10,734 nt of DNA from Pseudomonadota bacterium (GTDB lineage: Bacteria; Pseudomonadota; Alphaproteobacteria; Rhizobiales; Xanthobacteraceae). A program made the translations under genes and the position numbers. The notes beneath the pieces were generated by a model. That model was given only the letters and a program-made list of their open reading frames with translations, searched no databases and was not told where the DNA came from. The stretch's first letter is position 1; each line of letters opens with the position of its first letter. Below, piece by piece: positions 7,272 through 10,734 of this stretch. The stretch spans positions 1 to 10,734 of the forward strand of contig CAUJKG010000171.1 of NCBI GenBank assembly GCA_963205465.1, given 5' to 3'.

Positions 7272-7274
7272 CAT

Positions 7275-7497
7275 TTCCTCCGTAAATTAAATGAATTGCA
7301 TTGCAGGCCAGCCGCGGGCGGTTTTTTGGCGACAGGGATGTTTCCCGTTGGAACCCTCGATAGCCCCCGCTCCATATCTCCTGTTGCATTGCACTAGGCA
7401 ACCACCCGTATCAGCCACAGTTGACTAGCTCCACGGGTTTTAAGACCCTTGGTTTTACGCAACGTTGATACGGAAGGGAAAGGGAGCCAGGGCGGAG
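7275..7497. promoter_or_regulatory. Divergent intergenic region between coxG and the cyclopropane synthase gene
   Basis: This 223-base region must hold the promoters for both directions. It carries a direct repeat TTGCATTGCA at 7296-7305 and 7384-7393, 88 bases apart, each containing the near-palindrome TGCATTGCA. A TTGACT at 7421-7426 points toward the plus-strand gene, but no convincing -10 follows at the right distance. No promoter can be fixed by eye. The repeat is a candidate operator only. Confidence 0.35.
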
Positions 7498-8748
7498 ATG
7501 TCTTCCCCGCAGGTGCGCGAGATCGAACAACGCGGCAACGAGACCCGGATCGAGGACGCGCTCGATCTTTCCCGGTTTTCGGACCGCTGGATCGCCCGCG
7601 TGGTCCGCTCCCTGAAGGCCGGCAACCTGACCATCGAAACGCCTTCCGGCGCGCGGGTCGAAGGCAAAGGCGAGAGCGAAGGCCCGCGCGCCATGCTGAT
7701 TCTCCACCGCTGGCGCACCATGCGCCGCCTGATGTTCGGCGGCGACGTCGGCTTTGCCGAAGCCTATATGGACGGCGACTGGTCGACGCCGGATCTCGCC
7801 ACCTTGATCGAACTGGCCGCGCTGAACGAGCGGGCCTTGAGCGAAGTCACCGCCGGGCGCTGGTTCACCCGCCTCACCCACCGCCTGCAGCATGTGCTGC
7901 GCGCCAACACCAGAAGCGGCAGCCGCCGCAACATCGAGGCGCATTACGATCTCGGCAACGATTTCTACAAGCTCTGGCTCGACCCGAGCATGACCTATTC
8001 CTCCGCGCTTTACGCGAACAACAAACAATCGCTCGAAGACGCGCAGGACAACAAGCTCACCCGCATCATGGATCTGCTCGCGCTCGGCGGCGGCGAACGG
8101 GTGCTGGAAATCGGCTGCGGCTGGGGCCGCCTGGCCGAGCGGATCGCCGGCGAGCGCAACGCGCACGTCACCGGACTCACGCTTTCCCCCTCACAGCTCG
8201 CGGCCGCGCGCGAACGGATCGCCAAAGCCGGAGTGAACGATAAAGCCGACCTGCGCCTGCAGGACTATCGCGACGTGACCGAGAAATTCGACCGCGTGGT
8301 GTCTATCGAGATGATCGAGGCGGTCGGCGAGAAATATTGGCCCGCTTATTTCGGCAAGATCGCGGAAGTCTTGAACCCCGGCGGCCGCGCGGTGTTGCAG
8401 GTCATCACGATTGCCGGCGAGCGTTTCGATTTCTACCGCAAGAACGCGGACTTCATTCAGCGCTACATCTTCCCCGGCGGCATGCTGCCTTCGCATGGCG
8501 TCATGCTGGAGCAGATCAAAAATGCCGGCATGCGCTTCCTCTCGCTGGAAACCTTCGGCGAGAGCTATGCCCGCACGCTCAACGAATGGAACCGCCGCTT
8601 CCAGCGCGCCTGGCCGCAGATTGAGGCGATGGGCTATTCGAAACGCTTCAAGCGCACCTGGGAATATTACCTCGCTTATTGCGAGGGCGGCTTCCGCTCG
8701 AAAGCCATCGACGTCGGCCTCTATGTGATGGAAAAGCCCGCGCATTGA
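7498..8748 (+). CDS. cfa: Cyclopropane-fatty-acyl-phospholipid synthase
   Basis: A 416-residue SAM-dependent methyltransferase that adds a methylene bridge across the double bond of unsaturated phospholipid acyl chains in the membrane. The N-terminal lipid-binding region spans about 1-140. The family signature IEAHYDLGNDFYKLWLD is at 146-162 with MTYSSALY next. The SAM-binding motif VLEIGCGWG is at 202-210, EMIEAVG at 271-277, YIFPGGMLPS at 323-332, and a C-terminal YYLAYCEGGFR with the conserved cysteine at 395. The ATG at 7498 is preceded by purine-rich GGGAG and GGCGGAG. An in-frame TTG at 7465 would add eleven residues but has no ribosome site. It diverges from coxG and lies 31 bases before the aldo/keto reductase, so those two may be co-transcribed. 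Some relatives in this family modify lipids in other ways, but this assignment fits best. Confidence 0.92.
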   Translation: MSSPQVREIEQRGNETRIEDALDLSRFSDRWIARVVRSLKAGNLTIETPSGARVEGKGESEGPRAMLILHRWRTMRRLMFGGDVGFAEAYMDGDWSTPDLATLIELAALNERALSEVTAGRWFTRLTHRLQHVLRANTRSGSRRNIEAHYDLGNDFYKLWLDPSMTYSSALYANNKQSLEDAQDNKLTRIMDLLALGGGERVLEIGCGWGRLAERIAGERNAHVTGLTLSPSQLAAARERIAKAGVNDKADLRLQDYRDVTEKFDRVVSIEMIEAVGEKYWPAYFGKIAEVLNPGGRAVLQVITIAGERFDFYRKNADFIQRYIFPGGMLPSHGVMLEQIKNAGMRFLSLETFGESYARTLNEWNRRFQRAWPQIEAMGYSKRFKRTWEYYLAYCEGGFRSKAIDVGLYVMEKPAH

Positions 8749-8779
8749 CCGCGGCGGGCCGCTTCGCAACACTCGGCAG

Positions 8780-9619
8780 ATGAAAACACGCGCATTCGGG
8801 CCGGCACAAACCGGCGTTTCCGTCATCGGCCAAGGCACCTGGAACATCGAGATGGCGGACCGCGCCGAAGCGATCAAAACGCTTCAGCGCGGCATCGACT
8901 TCGGCATGACACATATCGATACCGCCGAGATGTACGGCTCCGGCCGCGCCGAGGCGCTGACCGGGGACGCGATTGCCGGACGGCGCGAGCAGGTTTTCCT
9001 GGTTTCGAAAGTGCTGCCCTCGAACGCGTCCCGCAAAGGCACGCTTGCCGCCTGCGAACGCTCGCTCAAACATCTGAAGACCGATTATCTCGACTGCTAT
9101 CTCCTGCACTGGCGCGGCAGTTACGAGTTGGAAGACACCTTCACCGCCTTCGAGGAGTTGAAAGCCGCGGGCAAAATCCGCTCCTGGGGCGTTTCGAATT
9201 TCGACACCGACGATCTTGAAGAAGCGCTGAGCGTCGCCGGCAAAGGCAAGATCGCCTGCAATCAGGTGCTCTATCATTTGCGCGAGCGCGCGATTGAGCA
9301 TGCGGTCATCCCGTATTGCGAAGAAAACGCCATCGCAGTCGTCGCCCATAGCCCGTTCGGACAGATGGCCTCCCCCTCGCCTGCCTCACCCGGCGGCAAG
9401 GTGCTCGCGGAGGTCGCCAAAGCTCAAGGCGCAACGCCGCGGCAAGTCGAACTCGCGTTTCTGACGCGCAAGGACTGCGTGTTCGCAATTCCGAAAGCAT
9501 CGAAGGTGACGCACGCCGAGGAGAACGCCGGCGGCGATCTCGTGCTTACCGCAAGCGAAATCGAAGCGATCGACCGCGCCTTTCCGCGCGGCCGCGCCAA
9601 AAGCCTGCCGATGCTGTGA
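8780..9619 (+). CDS. Aldo/keto reductase
   Basis: A 279-residue NAD(P)H-dependent oxidoreductase of the aldo/keto reductase fold, normal length. The catalytic tetrad is complete: D47 (THIDTAEMYGSG), Y52, K77 (LVSKVLP) and H110 (LLHW). The C-terminal cofactor region has IPKASKVTHAEEN, the usual pyrophosphate and adenosine-phosphate binding stretch, and WGVSNF and the PFGQM loop are also family landmarks. The carbonyl substrate cannot be told. The ribosome site before ATG 8780 is weak. It sits 31 bases after the cyclopropane synthase stop on the same strand, suggesting read-through translation of a shared message; a functional link to lipid modification is not implied. A stretch of repeats follows. 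Confidence 0.92.
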   Translation: MKTRAFGPAQTGVSVIGQGTWNIEMADRAEAIKTLQRGIDFGMTHIDTAEMYGSGRAEALTGDAIAGRREQVFLVSKVLPSNASRKGTLAACERSLKHLKTDYLDCYLLHWRGSYELEDTFTAFEELKAAGKIRSWGVSNFDTDDLEEALSVAGKGKIACNQVLYHLRERAIEHAVIPYCEENAIAVVAHSPFGQMASPSPASPGGKVLAEVAKAQGATPRQVELAFLTRKDCVFAIPKASKVTHAEENAGGDLVLTASEIEAIDRAFPRGRAKSLPML

Positions 9620-9653
9620 GGCTACGTCGTCATCGAATGCCAATAATCTCGCC

Positions 9654-9676
9654 ATTGTCGGGCTTGCCCCGGCAAT
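9654..9676. repeat. Small palindrome of intergenic repeat type
   Basis: ATTGTCGGG (9654-9662) pairs with CCCGGCAAT (9668-9676) apart from one G-T wobble, loop CTTGC. It is the first unit of a chain of intergenic repeats after the aldo/keto reductase. No T-run follows, so it is not a standard terminator. Confidence 0.55.
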
Positions 9677-9714
9677 CCATGATGCAAGTCTTCTTTCGCT
9701 GACAGTTCGAATGG

Positions 9715-9772
9715 ATCACCGGATCTCGTCCCGTCATGCCACGCTTTGCGCGGGACGGGACGGTCCGGTGAT
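9715..9772. repeat. 58-bp nested intergenic palindrome (ATCACCGGA type)
   Basis: ATCACCGGA (9715-9723) pairs with TCCGGTGAT (9764-9772), and an inner CGTCCCGTC (9727-9735) pairs with GACGGGACG (9754-9762). I recognise this unit from intergenic regions of Bradyrhizobium-like genomes. A further fragment, TTCCG...CGGAA with GAATGACA, follows at about 9794-9815. Together these units fill most of 9620-9830, which holds no gene I can support. Confidence 0.75.
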
Positions 9773-9846
9773 GACGAATGGGTTACAGCTGCGTTCCGCA
9801 TCGCCCCGGAATGACAACAATGACTTTTGCTGCATCCAACAAAATC

Positions 9847-9875
9847 TTGACTTTCCTCCGTTATAGGATTATATG
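9847..9875 (+). promoter_or_regulatory. Candidate sigma-70 type promoter for the 68-residue ORF
   Basis: TTGACT (9847-9852), a 17-base spacer, then TATATG (9870-9875) fit the housekeeping consensus well, in an AT-rich stretch. The expected transcript start lies near 9882, leaving a leader of about 20 bases before the ATG at 9901. Confidence 0.5.
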
Positions 9876-9900
9876 CCCATATATATACTTGACGTACCAA

Positions 9901-10107
9901 ATGGCAAAAAGTAAAGATTCAGAGCGTGACAGGCTGGATGCTGAAATTAGTGACGAGATCACACCCGAAATGTTGGCGGCGGGCGGTGCCGTTGTGGAAG
10001 CTTGGGACTACGGTTATCCATCGTCACAGTCTTCCACTCACCGTCAGTTAGCCGCTGAAGTTTATTTGGCAATGAAGCGATGTGAGCCTCGCAAAACGCG
10101 ACCCTAA
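9901..10107 (+). CDS. Small hypothetical protein, 68 residues
   Basis: A 68-residue acidic-then-basic protein with the core ITPEMLAAGGAVVEAWDYGYPSS followed by a helix LAAEVYLAMKRC. It resembles small hypothetical proteins scattered in Rhizobiales genomes and prophage-like regions, with a pattern of the type I-T-P-E-M-x-x-A-G. No function is known to me. The frame is open further upstream, but the composition there is repeat-derived. The ATG at 9901 follows a good promoter-like sequence, although no clear Shine-Dalgarno precedes it. Its last 149 bases overlap, in antisense, the 3' end of the HEPN-like gene on the other strand. The GC content is visibly lower than in the genes to the left. Confidence 0.6.
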   Translation: MAKSKDSERDRLDAEISDEITPEMLAAGGAVVEAWDYGYPSSQSSTHRQLAAEVYLAMKRCEPRKTRP

Positions 10108-10555
10108 CTTCGGTTGCCTCCCAAACCATTGCGTCAAGCGTCTTGCATAGGTCTGCAATCTTTTCCTCGGAAAGAGGAACATATCGATTACCTCGACCAG
10201 CCTCAGGAACCATCAACCCCGGATACTCGCGGCCATGTTGTCCGATTATTCCGGGCTGACCATGAGCAATAGCGTCTCGTATTCCGCCGGCTTGTTTAAG
10301 TCGCTGAATGAACCACCCAAAAATTAGTAGTTCTTCGGGCTCGTTAGCGTACAAGCGCTTTGCGTAATCCAAAAGTAGATTAACGCGCTTAGTGAATTGA
10401 TTTGGCGGTCGCTGTCCGGGGTGGATGTAAGGCCAAACTAATGAAGCCGTATCTACGATTTGATGGTCTATCATTGCCCATTGTAGGATTATGTGACCTA
10501 CACGCTGCTCAAGCTCAGGCGTTATATTTTGTAGGCTCCACTTAAAGGTCACCAT
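9959..10555 (-). CDS. Hypothetical protein with HEPN-like R-x4-H motif
   Basis: A 198-residue predicted helical protein. The early segment LQWAMIDHQIVDTASLVWPYI (two parts, about 24-44) looks like the amphipathic first helix of a HEPN-like bundle. RDAIAHG at 93-99 supplies an R-x4-H arrangement (R93, H98), the catalytic pattern of many HEPN ribonucleases in toxin-antitoxin and abortive-infection systems. The match is by motif and helix pattern only; non-catalytic HEPN-like proteins with R-D-x-x-x-H-G also exist. The C-terminal 20 residues are proline- and arginine-rich and fall where the 68-residue gene overlaps in antisense, so the true end may differ in homologues. The start ATG at 10555 overlaps, inside CCATGG, the start of a small plus-strand ORF, and only a weak ribosome site (CGAG) precedes it. 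It sits in the AT-rich patch. Confidence 0.65.
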   Translation of the reverse strand: MVTFKWSLQNITPELEQRVGHIILQWAMIDHQIVDTASLVWPYIHPGQRPPNQFTKRVNLLLDYAKRLYANEPEELLIFGWFIQRLKQAGGIRDAIAHGQPGIIGQHGREYPGLMVPEAGRGNRYVPLSEEKIADLCKTLDAMVWEATEVRVAFCEAHIASLPNKLQRLTDGEWKTVTMDNRSPKLPQRHRPPPTFRV

Positions 10556-10664
10556 GGTAAAAAAATCTCGTGATCAAGTTCTACTGAAAATGCTGAAGAC
10601 AAAACCTCAGCCAAAGAAGGCTAAGACACTTCCGAACTCAAAAAAGAAAAAGGCTGCCCGTTGA
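10554..10664 (+). CDS. Lysine-rich small ORF, 36 residues
   Basis: A short ORF beginning MVKKSRDQVLLKMLKTKP and ending in a run of lysines, with AAAGG spaced about five bases before its ATG. It is like the very short basic proteins (LLKTPPKP style) found in Rhizobiales. Caution: part of the lysine run is the antisense of a T-tract that serves the minus-strand terminator, and the stop codon lies in the loop of that terminator. Its ATG overlaps that of the divergent HEPN-like gene. No function can be assigned. Confidence 0.45.
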   Translation: MVKKSRDQVLLKMLKTKPQPKKAKTLPNSKKKKAAR

Positions 10665-10675
10665 GGCAGCCTTTT
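10648..10675. terminator. Bidirectional Rho-independent terminator
   Basis: AAAAGGCTGCC (10648-10658) and GGCAGCCTTTT (10665-10675) form a perfect 11-bp stem with loop CGTTGA. On the minus strand the stem runs into TTTTTCTTTTTT, a strong T-tract placed four bases after the stop of the minus-strand gene at the right edge. On the plus strand only four T's follow. It is therefore best for minus-strand transcripts but can serve both. Confidence 0.9.
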
Positions 10676-10679
10676 CTCG

Positions 10680-10734
10680 CTACTTGCGCTTGATGGTCTC
10701 TACAACAAGAGTAGAGGGCTTGCTGCGCGCGGTT
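10680..10734 (-). CDS. C-terminal tail of an unidentified gene (runs off right edge)
   Basis: On the minus strand the last bases read TARSKPSTLVVETIKRK then TAG at 10682-10680, followed four bases later by a strong terminator. Only 17 codons are inside the window, so the family cannot be named. The placement of the terminator is the main argument that this is a real gene end. Confidence 0.45.
   Translation of the reverse strand, partial: TARSKPSTLVVETIKRK

Noticed and set aside
7290..7312. Possible sigma-54 (-24/-12) site upstream of coxG
   Set aside because: On the minus strand TGGC and GCA elements are present, but the GG-to-GC spacing is about two bases short of the required ten.
7465..7497. 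TTG start giving a cyclopropane synthase eleven residues longer
   Set aside because: No ribosome site precedes the TTG, while the purine-rich GGGAG and GGCGGAG stand before the ATG at 7498.

Overview
The window is GC-rich, with little intergenic space, and reads as a Hyphomicrobiales alphaproteobacterium (Bradyrhizobium/Rhodopseudomonas-like relatives). Three things point there: the protein style, the GC-heavy third positions, and intergenic palindromes of the CCTCATCCTGAGGAG and GGATCACCGG...CCGGTGAT types that I recognise from that order. No database search was possible.

Positions 1-463 (minus) hold the first 154 codons of an acyl-CoA dehydrogenase that runs off the left edge. A 190-base gap follows, containing two different palindromes. 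Both are 76 bp and both are bounded by CTAG.

Positions 654-7271 (minus) are one coherent locus. In transcription order it reads coxG (SRPBCC), coxS (2Fe-2S subunit), coxL (molybdopterin subunit), coxM (FAD subunit), coxD (MoxR-type AAA+ ATPase) and coxE (vWA protein). S, L and M make an (alpha beta gamma)2-type molybdenum hydroxylase; D and E are its likely maturation pair; G probably tethers or assembles it at the membrane. The S-L-M order and the AYRGAGR active-site loop mark it as a form II (CO-dehydrogenase-like) enzyme. It lacks the loop cysteine that binds copper in true form I CO dehydrogenase, so its substrate is open. A cluster of palindromic repeats separates SLM from DE.

Positions 7498-9619 (plus) diverge from this locus. 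They encode a cyclopropane-fatty-acyl-phospholipid synthase and then an aldo/keto reductase with the full catalytic tetrad. After them, about 280 bases are filled with palindromic repeat units.

From about 9840 to the right edge the base composition shifts toward AT and the genes become small and accessory-like: a 68-residue hypothetical protein, a 198-residue protein with a HEPN-like R-x4-H motif on the opposite strand, a 36-residue lysine-rich ORF, a strong bidirectional terminator, and the C-terminal tail of another gene. These overlap at both 3' and 5' ends. This is the part most likely to have been acquired.

I did not find a convincing wholly new system. The best leads are the uncharacterised form II hydroxylase with its maturation pair, the 76-bp palindrome pair, and the HEPN-like gene in the AT-rich patch.
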